Source of the DNA: Bog-473 sp963719485
GTDB taxonomy: Bacteria > Actinomycetota > Acidimicrobiia > Acidimicrobiales > RAAP-2
DNA length: 64,000 nucleotides
NCBI GenBank assembly: GCA_963719485.1
Contig: OY970387.1
Coordinates: 3,410,001-3,474,000, forward strand
Direction: 5' to 3'
Shown here: positions 8,828 to 17,073 of the stretch, one piece after another
Layout: each line of letters opens with the position of its first letter
Position numbering within the stretch: position 1 is the stretch's first letter
Made by a program: the position numbers and the translations under genes
The notes under the pieces: generated by a model
The model's input: only the letters and a program-made list of their open reading frames with translations
What the model was told of the DNA's origin: nothing
Databases searched by the model: none

Positions 8828-10942
8828 GTGGCAGACGTCGGGGAGGTGGGGGGGAGCGCCGTCGCAACAGCTCCCATGTCCGAGACGATCACCAAGCGAC
8901 GGCTCTGGCTCATCCTCGGTGCACTGCTGCTGGGCATGCTGCTGGCGGCCCTCGACCAGACCATCGTCTCGACGGCGCTGCCCACCATCGTGGGCGACCT
9001 GCACGGCGGGTCGCACCTGGCTTGGGTGGTCACGGCCTACCTGCTGGCCTCGACGGTGTCGACACCGCTGTGGGGGAAGTTGGGCGACCAGTACGGGCGC
9101 AAGACCTTCTTCCAGGCCGCCATCGTCATCTTCGTGATCGGGTCGGCCCTGGCCGGCTTCAGCCACACCATGACCGAGCTGATCGCCTTCCGGGCCGTCC
9201 AGGGACTGGGCGGTGGGGGACTGATGGTCGGCGCGCAGACGATCATCGGCGACGTCGTGTCGCCCCGCGACCGGGGCCGCTACATGGGTCTCTTCGGCGC
9301 CATGTTCGCCGTGGCCACCGTGATCGGGCCGCTCATCGGCGGGCTCTGCGTGACCTACCTGACCTGGCGTTGGGTCTTCTACATCAACCTGCCGCTCGGG
9401 ATCCTCGCGCTGTTCGTGACCGGCGCCGTGCTCCCCGGCCACCTGCGGCGGGTCCCGCACCGCATCGACTACCTGGGGTCGCTGTTGCTCGCCGGCTCGG
9501 CGACGTCGCTCATCATCTTCGCCAGCCTGGGTGGGATCTCCTGGGCCTGGGTGTCCGTCCCGAGCATCGCCACGGCCGTCCTCGGGGTCGTGTTGGCGGT
9601 GGCGTTCCTCCTGACCGAGCGCTGGGCGGCGGAGCCCGTGATCCCGCTGAAGCTCTTCCGGGTGCGTGTCTTCAACGCCGCCAGCTCCATCGGGTTCGTC
9701 ATGGGGTTCGCCATGTTCGGGGCGCTCACCTTCCTCCCGTTGTACATGCAGATCGTCAAGGGCGTGAGCCCCACGGCCTCGGGGCTACGGATCCTGCCGC
9801 TGATGCTCGGCATGCTCGGTGCGTCGGTGATCTCGGGGAGGCTGGTGACCCGCTGGGGCCGCTACCGGATCTTCCCGATCGTCGGCACGGCGTTGATGAC
9901 CGTCGGCGCGTATCTCCTGTCGATGATCGATGCGTCGACGAACGGGTGGGTCCTGGCCGGCTACATGTTCGTCTTCGGCGTCGGCATGGGCCTCGTCATG
10001 CAGGTTCTCGTGGTGGCGGTGCAGAACGCCGTGTCGTACCAGGACCTCGGCGTGGCCACCAGCAGTGCCACGTTCTTCCGCATGATCGGCGGGTCGTTCG
10101 GCACGGCCGTGTTCGGGGCGATCTACGCCATCGTCCTGAACCACACGATTGCGCCGACGTTGGCCAAGGTCCCGGCGTCCGTACTGAGGAGCTTCAACCC
10201 GCAGACGATCAATCCCGGTGTGCTGGCCAAGCTGAAGTCGACCGCCGCGGGGCTGTTCTTCTACACCAAGTACCTCGATGCGGTGACCCACTCGATCCAG
10301 ACCGTCTTCCTCGTTGCGGTGCCGATCGCCTTCGTGGCGTTCCTCCTGAGCTTCCTGCTCCCCGAGGTGGCCTTGCGCAAGACGGTGGAGACGGTCGACG
10401 TCGGTGAGGTGAACGGGATGCCCGAGCATCGGTCGTCGCTGCAGGAGATCGAGCTGGCGCTGCACCGGCTCTCGGTGCGGGAGAACCGGGTCGAGCTCTA
10501 CCAGACGCTGGCCCATCGGGCGGGCCTCGACCTGCCACCCCGTTCCGTCTGGTTGCTCTACCGGCTGGCCGATCAGCCCGACTGCACGGTCAACGACGTG
10601 GCGCAACGGTTGAAGGTGGACCCGGTGCTGATCCAGCCCGGGGTGGACGGATTGGTGGCCGCCGGCATGATCGAGGAGCGGAGTCGGGGCGCAGGCGCAG
10701 ACTGCGATCTGTCTCTCACGCCGGCCGGGACGACGGCACTCGCGAACCTGACCGAGGCGCGGCGGGCGGGGCTCACCGAGCTGCTGGAGGGCTGGAACCC
10801 CGAGGAGCATCCGGAGCTGATTGAGATGGTGAAGGACCTCGCCCACTCGCTGCTGGCCGACGACGAGCGCCTGGTGGCCGACGCCATGCCGCACGTGCCT
10901 GTGGGCGTGTCGGGCGGCGGCGGCGGCGGCGGTGGCGCCTGA
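8828..10942 (+). CDS. DHA2-type MFS exporter fused to a C-terminal MarR-like winged-helix domain
   Basis: A 704-residue protein. Residues ~25-515 are a 14-helix EmrB/QacA-type drug:H+ antiporter: ALDQTIVSTALPTIVGDL in helix 1, GKLGDQYGRK in the first cytoplasmic loop and PLIGGLCVTYLTWRWVFYINLP (motif C region). Residues ~540-690 read as a MarR-type winged helix (RAGLDLPPRSVWLLYRLAD, CTVNDVAQRLKVDP, GLVAAGMIEERS, LTPAGTTALANLTEARR). The protein ends in a run of glycines encoded by GGC repeats. GTG 8828 follows a promoter-like element; ATG 8876 is an alternative. Acts at the membrane; substrate unknown. Confidence 0.9.
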   Translation: MADVGEVGGSAVATAPMSETITKRRLWLILGALLLGMLLAALDQTIVSTALPTIVGDLHGGSHLAWVVTAYLLASTVSTPLWGKLGDQYGRKTFFQAAIVIFVIGSALAGFSHTMTELIAFRAVQGLGGGGLMVGAQTIIGDVVSPRDRGRYMGLFGAMFAVATVIGPLIGGLCVTYLTWRWVFYINLPLGILALFVTGAVLPGHLRRVPHRIDYLGSLLLAGSATSLIIFASLGGISWAWVSVPSIATAVLGVVLAVAFLLTERWAAEPVIPLKLFRVRVFNAASSIGFVMGFAMFGALTFLPLYMQIVKGVSPTASGLRILPLMLGMLGASVISGRLVTRWGRYRIFPIVGTALMTVGAYLLSMIDASTNGWVLAGYMFVFGVGMGLVMQVLVVAVQNAVSYQDLGVATSSATFFRMIGGSFGTAVFGAIYAIVLNHTIAPTLAKVPASVLRSFNPQTINPGVLAKLKSTAAGLFFYTKYLDAVTHSIQTVFLVAVPIAFVAFLLSFLLPEVALRKTVETVDVGEVNGMPEHRSSLQEIELALHRLSVRENRVELYQTLAHRAGLDLPPRSVWLLYRLADQPDCTVNDVAQRLKVDPVLIQPGVDGLVAAGMIEERSRGAGADCDLSLTPAGTTALANLTEARRAGLTELLEGWNPEEHPELIEMVKDLAHSLLADDERLVADAMPHVPVGVSGGGGGGGGA

Positions 10943-10960
10943 GGATCGGGAGGTCGGCGC

Positions 10961-12001
10961 TCAAGAAGCGTCGTCGGGCGGACTTTGTCGCGGGTCTGAC
11001 TGGTGCTGCAGCGCGTCGCGGAGCGCGGACAGCGAGCTCGCCGGGGCATCCTCGGCATCGAGGCCGATGAGCGCGGCGCCCAGTACGGGTGGGGCGTCGA
11101 GGCGTTGCAGGACGGCGCGGGGCGCCGTGGCATGGATGCCGGCTGCGACTCGGGCGTGGAAGGCCACGTCGGTGGTGTCGAAGATGCCTCCGCCCAGGAC
11201 GACCTCGACCGCCTCGTCCTGGAGGTCGAGCCGGACGACAGCAGCACGGACGAAGGCCGCGACCTCGTCGGCCAAGGTGTCCGCTGCCTGTCGGGCCGGC
11301 GCGTCGCCGTCGGCGGCCGCGTCGAGGAGGACGCGGGCCAGCTCGAAGAGCCGGGCGTAGGGGATCGCTCCCGTGTAGAGCCCGGTGAGCGCGGCCTCGG
11401 CGTCGGGCGTTCCGAGATGGGCGGGGACCCGTTCGCTGAGGACGGTGGCGTCACCCCGACCGTCGCCGGCGCGCAGCGCGAGGCCGAGGGCACGCACGCC
11501 GAGCCAGGAGCCGCCGGGTGCGAAGTCCCCGGACAGCTCGGCCAGGGCCGGGAAGCGCACGGTCCGCCCGTCCGGCCCGACCGCGGCACAGTTCATGCCC
11601 GTTCCGCAGACGACGCCGATGCCCCAGCGCGACGTCGTACCCGCGCGGGAGACCGCGAACGTGTCGTTGCGGAGGATGACCCGTTCGGTCCACCCCAGCG
11701 CGTCGATCGCCGGCGCGAGCCTCTCCTCGTCGACGGGCAGATCGATGCCGGCCAGGCAGTACACACCGGTCGGGCAGAGCGGGAACGGGGCACTCGCCAT
11801 CCCGGCGTCTGCGGTGAGGGTGTCGACCGCTTCGGTCAGCGCCCCGACGGTCCCCTCGAGGCCGACGAGTTGGTGGTTGCTGGGACCGACCCGGGCCCGG
11901 CCGAGCACGGCGCCGTCGTGTGCGACCAGGACGACATCGGTCTTCGTGCTGCCCCCGTCGAACGCCAACACGGCCGGCGCGGAGTCAGAGGGCGGGGACA
12001 C
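10961..12001 (-). CDS. BadF/BadG/BcrA/BcrD-type ATPase, probable N-acetylglucosamine kinase
   Basis: A 346-residue kinase of the ASKHA fold. The N-terminal phosphate-1 loop is VLAFDGGSTKTDVVL, the second phosphate motif is GVVCGTGMNCAAVGPDG and the adenosine loop region is VEVVLGGGIFDTTDV. These features fit the BadF/NAGK family, whose actinobacterial members phosphorylate N-acetylglucosamine or related sugars. The GTG start at 12001 faces the GH4 glycosidase start at 12025, so the two are a divergent pair sharing a very short control region. The pairing suggests amino-sugar or beta-glucoside salvage. The substrate is inferred, not proven. Confidence 0.75.
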   Translation of the reverse strand: MSPPSDSAPAVLAFDGGSTKTDVVLVAHDGAVLGRARVGPSNHQLVGLEGTVGALTEAVDTLTADAGMASAPFPLCPTGVYCLAGIDLPVDEERLAPAIDALGWTERVILRNDTFAVSRAGTTSRWGIGVVCGTGMNCAAVGPDGRTVRFPALAELSGDFAPGGSWLGVRALGLALRAGDGRGDATVLSERVPAHLGTPDAEAALTGLYTGAIPYARLFELARVLLDAAADGDAPARQAADTLADEVAAFVRAAVVRLDLQDEAVEVVLGGGIFDTTDVAFHARVAAGIHATAPRAVLQRLDAPPVLGAALIGLDAEDAPASSLSALRDALQHQSDPRQSPPDDAS

Positions 12002-12011
12002 GGACGGATGT

Positions 12012-12017
12012 TACGTT
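12012..12017 (+). promoter_or_regulatory. Candidate -10 element for a leaderless GH4 transcript
   Basis: TACGTT lies 7 nt before GTG 12025, the spacing expected for a -10 hexamer of a leaderless mRNA. No ribosome-binding site is visible. The element falls in the 23-nt gap between the divergent kinase and glycosidase genes. Weak evidence from one hexamer. Confidence 0.3.
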
Positions 12018-12024
12018 GCGCTGC

Positions 12025-13317
12025 GTGGGCACCAAGGTGGCTGTCGTTGGTGGTGGGAGCACCTATACGCCCGAACTGGTCGACGGTCTGTGCGACGTGG
12101 AGGACAGGATGGTCGTCGACGATCTCGTCCTCCTCGATCCGAGCGACCTGCGACGAGAGGTGGTCGGGGGGCTCTCCGAGCGCATCCTGCGGGCGAGGGG
12201 ATGGTCGGGGACGTTCTCGACGACGGCCGACCCCCATGCCGCGCTCGAGGGAGCCGACTTCGTCGTGGTCCAGCTGCGCATCGGGGGACAGGCGGCGCGC
12301 CACGTCGACGAGACGCTGCCGGTGGGCTACGGATGCCTCGGCCAGGAGACGGTGGGCGCCGGTGGCCTGGCCAAGGCGCTGCGCACCGTGCCGATCGTGC
12401 TCGAGCTCGCCGAGGAGATGGCCGCGCGCGCCAACCCGGGCGCCTGGTTGGTGGACTTCACCAATCCTGTCGGGATCGTCACCCAGGCGTTGCTCGACGA
12501 GGGACACCACGCCGTCGGGCTGTGCAACGTGGCCATTTGGGCCCAACGACGGCTCGGGCACTATCTCGGGGTCGACCCCGATGAGGTCGCCGTCGAGCAC
12601 GTGGGTCTCAACCACCTGACCTGGATCCGGTCGGCCCGGGTCGGTGGCGACGGCGATCAGGGCGAGGACCGGCTCGATGACCTCTTCGGGCGGTTCGGCC
12701 CCGAGCTCGAACTCGAGAGCGGTGTCCCGATCGACGTGCTCCGCCTGCAGCACGCGCTGCCGTCGTACTACGTGCACTACTACTACCAACACGACGCCGA
12801 GGTGGCGCAGCAGTCTGCGGCGGGGTACCGGTCGAGAGCCGACGTCGTCGCCGAGTTGGAGACCAAGCTCCTGGAGGAGTACAGGGACCCTGCGCTGGTG
12901 TCGAAGCCGGCGGCGCTGTCGTACCGGGGCGGTGCCTACTACTCGCTGGCCGCGGTCAGGCTCATGGGATCGCTCCATGCCGGGACCGGTGACGTGCAGG
13001 TGGTCGACATGCGCAACGACGGCGCCGTGCCCGGGCTGCCCGACGACGCGGTGGTGGAGACGACGGCCGTGGTCGACGCCACCGGTGCGCACCCGCTCCC
13101 GCAGCGGGAGCTGTCGCCCGAGATGCTCGGGCTCGTCCAACACGCCAAGGCCTACGAACGCCTGGCGGTGAAGGCCGCCTGCTCGGGGAGCCGCGACGAC
13201 GTGGTGCGCGCGTTGTTGGCCAATCCGCTGGTGGGGCAGTACCCGTTGGCCGCTGTGCTGGCCGACGAGCTCCTGGGGGCCAACCGGCACCACCTGCCCC
13301 GGTTCTTCCCGTCGTGA
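12025..13317 (+). CDS. Glycoside hydrolase family 4, 6-phospho-beta-glucosidase-like
   Basis: A 430-residue NAD+- and Mn2+-dependent glycosidase of family GH4, which hydrolyses phosphorylated disaccharides by a redox elimination mechanism. GTG 12025 gives an N-terminus GTKVAVVGGGSTYTPELV with the dinucleotide-binding loop. QLRIGGQAARHVDE, GQETVGAGGLAKALRTVP, DFTNPVGIVTQALL, the metal-binding Cys in GLCNVAIW and the His in LNHLTW are all in place. Length fits the family (about 420-450). It is divergent from the sugar kinase. Specificity (6-phospho-beta-glucoside versus amino-sugar derivative) cannot be read. Confidence 0.88.
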   Translation: MGTKVAVVGGGSTYTPELVDGLCDVEDRMVVDDLVLLDPSDLRREVVGGLSERILRARGWSGTFSTTADPHAALEGADFVVVQLRIGGQAARHVDETLPVGYGCLGQETVGAGGLAKALRTVPIVLELAEEMAARANPGAWLVDFTNPVGIVTQALLDEGHHAVGLCNVAIWAQRRLGHYLGVDPDEVAVEHVGLNHLTWIRSARVGGDGDQGEDRLDDLFGRFGPELELESGVPIDVLRLQHALPSYYVHYYYQHDAEVAQQSAAGYRSRADVVAELETKLLEEYRDPALVSKPAALSYRGGAYYSLAAVRLMGSLHAGTGDVQVVDMRNDGAVPGLPDDAVVETTAVVDATGAHPLPQRELSPEMLGLVQHAKAYERLAVKAACSGSRDDVVRALLANPLVGQYPLAAVLADELLGANRHHLPRFFPS

Positions 13318-13323
13318 GCCTGG

Positions 13324-13345
13324 CCCGCCTGCGTGCCTGGGCGGG
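13324..13345 (+). terminator. GC hairpin after the GH4 gene
   Basis: CCCGCC at 13324-13329 pairs perfectly with GGCGGG at 13340-13345 across a 10-nt loop, starting 7 nt after the GH4 stop codon. There is no U-run, as is usual for actinobacterial terminators. A 6-bp GC stem can arise by chance in DNA this rich in G+C. Confidence 0.3.
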
Positions 13346-13460
13346 AGGGGTCGGGGTGGCGATTAGCCTTGTGTTCTCGCAGTTGCGTGGTGTGCCGGGA
13401 AGACTGGTCGGCGACGAGTGATCCCGTGTCCATGACTGCCGCCCTCCACACCCCATCTCT

Positions 13461-14918
13461 GTGCGCCGGTGTGCGCCTTTTGACGGTGACGTCGTGACCG
13501 ACATCGAAGATGTCGTCGCGCCCCAGCCGGCGCGCGTCGGCAAGGACCGCCGGAAGCTGCCCAGCTGGCGCTGGGAGGAGCTCCGGACGACGCTCTGGGT
13601 CGTCCCGAGCATCTTCGTCGTGGTCGCGGCCCTGCTCTTCATCGTCACGTTCGGGGTCGACATCGCGGCGTACCACGGCCACCTCACCCTGCCGTACTGG
13701 ATCCGGACGGGCAACGCCGACGCCGAACGACAGGTCCTGATCGCCATCGCCGCCGCGGTCATCACGGTGATCGGCGTCGTGTTCTCCATCACGATCCTTG
13801 CTCTGACGCTGGCATCGCAGCAGTTCGGCCCGCGCATGATGCGCAACTTCGTTCGGGACATCGGCAACCAGGTCACCCTGGGCATCTTCGTCGGCACGTT
13901 CGTCTACTCCGTGCTCGCCCTGGGATCCATCAATAGCCTGAGCGTCACTTTCGTCCCCCATCTCTCGACGTCGGTCGCCGAGGCCCTCCTGCTCCTCGAC
14001 CTCGGGGTGTTGATCTACTTCATTCACCACATCGCCAAGTCCATTCAGCTGCCCGAGGTGATCGCGGGGATCGCCAAAGATCTGATCGACTCCATCGACG
14101 CCGAGTTCCCGGACGCGGTGGGTGCCGCGGTCGAGCCCGTCGTGCCCGCGGACGTCGGGAAGTCGGTTCCCGAATTGCTGAAGCTCATCGACGAGGGTGG
14201 GACTGCGGTGCCCTCACAGGTCAGCGGTTACATCCAGTACGTGGGGTACTCCCAGTTGATCGGCATCGCCACCCGTACCGACTCGGTGATCCGGCTGGAG
14301 CACCGCCCGGGCCACTATCTGGCCACCGGCCGCCCTCTGGCCATCGTGTGGCCCCGCGGAGCGGCCCCCGAGGTCGCACTCGCACTGTCCAAGGCCCACG
14401 TGACGGGGCCCCACCGCACGCTCGTGCAGGACCCGGTGTTCGCCATCGATCAACTCGTCGAGATCGCCATCCGGGCGCTCTCGACGGCCGTGAACGACAC
14501 TTTCACGGCCCTCACCTGCATCGACTGGCTGTCGGCCGGGCTGGGTCGGGTCTCCGGCCGGGTGCTCGACGAGGGCGTCTACCGGGACGCGGCGGGCAAT
14601 GTGCGCCTGATCGAATTCGATCCGTCGTACGCCCGCATGGTGAACCGCGCGTTCGACAAGATCCGCCAGTCGGCCCGGGGCATGCCGGCCGTCCTGATCC
14701 GTCTCGTCGATTCCCTCGGCTCCATCATGCTCGACACGACCTCAGTCGAGCAGCGAGACGTCCTCCGGCGCCAGGCCGACATGGTCCTGCGCTTGTCGGA
14801 GGACACGGTCACCGAGCCGAACGACCTCGAAGAGATCCGGTTCCGGTACCAGCGCCTCCCCGGTGAGGATGTCTTCGCGGAGCAGCCCCACACCTGGTCG
14901 AGGATCGATCTGTCCTAG
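13461..14918 (+). CDS. DUF2254 family predicted membrane protein
   Basis: A 485-residue integral membrane protein. Four hydrophobic segments lie in the first ~185 residues: LWVVPSIFVVVAALLFIV, VLIAIAAAVITVIGVVFSI, LGIFVGTFVYSVLALGSI and ALLLLDLGVLIYFIHHIA. A large cytoplasmic C-terminal part follows, with the family segments GYIQYVGYSQLIGIA, AIDQLVEIAIRALSTAVNDTFT and IDWLSAGLGR. DUF2254 has no settled biochemical function. GTG 13461 is the upstream-most start; GTG 13494, giving VTDIEDVVAP, is equally plausible. It stands alone between convergent neighbours. Confidence 0.85.
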   Translation: MRRCAPFDGDVVTDIEDVVAPQPARVGKDRRKLPSWRWEELRTTLWVVPSIFVVVAALLFIVTFGVDIAAYHGHLTLPYWIRTGNADAERQVLIAIAAAVITVIGVVFSITILALTLASQQFGPRMMRNFVRDIGNQVTLGIFVGTFVYSVLALGSINSLSVTFVPHLSTSVAEALLLLDLGVLIYFIHHIAKSIQLPEVIAGIAKDLIDSIDAEFPDAVGAAVEPVVPADVGKSVPELLKLIDEGGTAVPSQVSGYIQYVGYSQLIGIATRTDSVIRLEHRPGHYLATGRPLAIVWPRGAAPEVALALSKAHVTGPHRTLVQDPVFAIDQLVEIAIRALSTAVNDTFTALTCIDWLSAGLGRVSGRVLDEGVYRDAAGNVRLIEFDPSYARMVNRAFDKIRQSARGMPAVLIRLVDSLGSIMLDTTSVEQRDVLRRQADMVLRLSEDTVTEPNDLEEIRFRYQRLPGEDVFAEQPHTWSRIDLS

Positions 14919-14936
14919 TCGGCCGTGCGGTCGGGG

Positions 14937-16355
14937 TCAGCCTCCGGCGTTGTCGGTCGCGGACGTGGTGGTCGAGGGGGGCGCCGTCGTCGTGGTCGTG
15001 GTGGTCCCACCGGACCGGGACGGCGCGGTCGTCGTGGTGCTTTCCCCGCCGGTAGACGGGCGTGTCGTCGTGCTGCGCGTGGTGGTGGTGGTGGTGGTGC
15101 TGCTCCCGCCGGTCGACGAGCCCGCCGTCGTTGACGTCGTGGTGGTCGGCGCAGCCGGTGGTGCGACGAAGGCCACTGTCTCACCCCGCATCGTCGTGAG
15201 GCTCTTGGCGGGCGTGGGCGACAGGTTGGTGCACCCGCGCGCCGCGTTCCAGCTCTGGACGGCCGCCGTGGCGGGGGCGCCGGTCAGCGGCTCGGGGAGT
15301 CCGTTGAGGATGGTGGCCGGGCGCCACACGGCCCCCGTGATGTGGCGGCCCTGCGCGGTGATCACGAGCGCGCCGCTGTCGGTCTCGGGTGCCGTGTCGT
15401 CGTAGAAGGCGAAGTTGCCCAGGCCGTAGTCCACGTATGCCGCGCCGAGATAGCCGGCCCCGAGGAGAACGTGCGCGTTCGAGCCGATCACGATGTCCGC
15501 TCCGGCCTTGACGAGTTGCTCCGCCAGCGGCTCCTGCTGCGGGTTGGGGCAGGCCTGGGTCTCGGTGCCCCAGTGCACGTAGACGATCACGGTGTCGGAG
15601 GTGCGGCGCACCTGTTGGACCTCGCGGACGAGCTCCGTCGGGTCGATCGCCGAGGCGACGCCGGGCTGTGTCGCGGTGGCCGTCCACGTACCGACCAAGT
15701 TGTCGGCGATCACCTGCGTTGCCGCGATGATCGCGACGCGTTGGCCCCCGATCGTCACGCGGTAGGGGGTGAACGCCTGCGCGGCGGTGTTGCCGATGCC
15801 GATGATCGGGTAACGCGCCTGAGATGCGATGGTCAGGTTCTGGGACAGACCCTGCGCACCGCAGTCCATGCCGTGATCGTTGGCCTCGGTCGCCAGCGAG
15901 ACAGTGGCGCTCTTGAGAGCCGTGACGGCAGAGGCCGGGGCGTCGAAGATGTACTGCTTGTTCTGTGGCTCCGGGCAGGTGCCGTTCGTCACGGCGGTCT
16001 CCAGGTTGACCATGCTCACCTGTGTTCCCGTGAGGAGCTGCGGGACGGTGGGGCCGAGCGCCGTCGCCGGGTTCTTGGCCAGATTCGTCCCGACGACACC
16101 GGCGAAGTGCACGTCGCCCCCGAAGCCGAAGGTGACCGTGTGGCCGTTGCCGGTCCATGCGGGGTTGAGCGGCGAGTGTTTCGGAAAGCGCTCAGCCGTG
16201 GTGACGGCGTGATTGGTCGTCGTGGTCGAGGACGTGGACGGGGGCGGCGCGCTGGATCCGCCGGAGAAGAACGCGAAATAGATCAGGAGCAGGAGGAGGA
16301 GTGCGCCCCCCGCGACGAACTGGCGGCGGCGGCGCATGACCCTGCGTGAGACCAC
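14937..16355 (-). CDS. CapA-type metallophosphatase-fold protein with Thr-rich C-terminal tail
   Basis: A 472-residue membrane-anchored extracytoplasmic protein. One N-terminal membrane helix (VAGGALLLLLLIYFAFF, residues ~14-30) is preceded by RRVMRRRRQ. The CapA/PgsA fold follows: VTFGFGGDVHFAGVVG, SMVNLETAVT, ATEANDHGMDCGAQGL, VIVYVHWGTE, IVIGSNAHVLLGAGYL and YVDYGLGNFAFYDD. The last ~70 residues are almost only Thr, Ser, Gly and Pro, a likely wall-spanning or surface tail, encoded by imperfect GTGGTC/GTCGTG repeats. CapA proteins take part in poly-gamma-glutamate or capsule formation, but the partner genes are absent here. Start 16355 or ATG 16337. Confidence 0.82.
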   Translation of the reverse strand: MVSRRVMRRRRQFVAGGALLLLLLIYFAFFSGGSSAPPPSTSSTTTTNHAVTTAERFPKHSPLNPAWTGNGHTVTFGFGGDVHFAGVVGTNLAKNPATALGPTVPQLLTGTQVSMVNLETAVTNGTCPEPQNKQYIFDAPASAVTALKSATVSLATEANDHGMDCGAQGLSQNLTIASQARYPIIGIGNTAAQAFTPYRVTIGGQRVAIIAATQVIADNLVGTWTATATQPGVASAIDPTELVREVQQVRRTSDTVIVYVHWGTETQACPNPQQEPLAEQLVKAGADIVIGSNAHVLLGAGYLGAAYVDYGLGNFAFYDDTAPETDSGALVITAQGRHITGAVWRPATILNGLPEPLTGAPATAAVQSWNAARGCTNLSPTPAKSLTTMRGETVAFVAPPAAPTTTTSTTAGSSTGGSSTTTTTTTRSTTTRPSTGGESTTTTAPSRSGGTTTTTTTAPPSTTTSATDNAGG

Positions 16356-16509
16356 GCCGGCACTATGTCACACACTCTGGCGAGAACCCCGGGCAGGAGG
16401 GTTCCTGACCAGCAGGTTCGCGCGCCTGGCGGGCGCCGGGTGGACGGCGGGCCGACCGGGGGAAGGACCTGGTGGCAGTCGGCCCGGAGCGGACTCCCTT
16501 GGTCGGGGT

Positions 16510-17073
16510 CTACGCCCCCCAGAGGGAGTCCCAATGGGCCGCCAGTGCGTCGACGAGTCCCCGACAGCCGCCGGCAATCATGTCCCGGCAGTCGCCGAAG
16601 ACCTCGTCGTCGCCGTAATAGGGGTCCGGCACGTCGGCGGCGGCGCCCGAGGTGGCGTCGAACGCCCGGAGCAGGGCGAGGCGGTCGGGGTCGGCGCCCA
16701 GGCCGCGCAGGGTCTGCTGATGGCGGCGGTCCAATGCGACCATGAGCTCGTAGCCGCCCAGCTCAGAGGACATGATCTGATGGGCGACGTGCCTGTGGTG
16801 CGGGTACCCGGCCCGGGCGAGGGCCGTCTGGGCCAGCGGGTGCATCGGCTCGCCCTCGTGCCATGGGCCTGTGCCGGCGCTGCGCACCTCGAGGTGGTCG
16901 GCCAGGGTGGTCCCGTCGGCGAGCGTGGTCGACGCCGCCAGGGACCGGGTGATCACCTCGGCCATGGGGGAGCGGCAGATGTTGCCGGTGCAGACGAAGA
17001 CGACGCGGTACGGCCCGTCGCCGATCGGCCCCGGGGGGACGACGAGCCCGCGCCGGCGGGGGGTGGGGCTCAC
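16510..17073 (-). CDS. Low-molecular-weight protein tyrosine phosphatase
   Basis: A 187-residue phosphatase. GTG 17073-17071 overlaps the TGA of the acyl-CoA ligase (GTGA), so the genes are coupled. The catalytic P-loop CTGNICRS (Cys-X5-Arg) is at residues ~24-31 and the general acid is in VPDPYYGDDEVF. It can dephosphorylate tyrosine or, in some relatives, arginine residues; its natural substrate is unknown. The raw open frame extends upstream through the ligase, but that part is the ligase read after a frameshift and does not belong to this protein. Confidence 0.9.
   Translation of the reverse strand: MSPTPRRRGLVVPPGPIGDGPYRVVFVCTGNICRSPMAEVITRSLAASTTLADGTTLADHLEVRSAGTGPWHEGEPMHPLAQTALARAGYPHHRHVAHQIMSSELGGYELMVALDRRHQQTLRGLGADPDRLALLRAFDATSGAAADVPDPYYGDDEVFGDCRDMIAGGCRGLVDALAAHWDSLWGA

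Noticed and set aside
14937..15180. GTGGTC-type repeats as an independent satellite
   Set aside because: They are in frame with the CapA-like protein and simply encode its Thr-rich tail.
16376..16382. Second TGTCACA motif as an ECF41 promoter
   Set aside because: No CGTC follows at 16 nt and it precedes no suitable gene on the plus strand.
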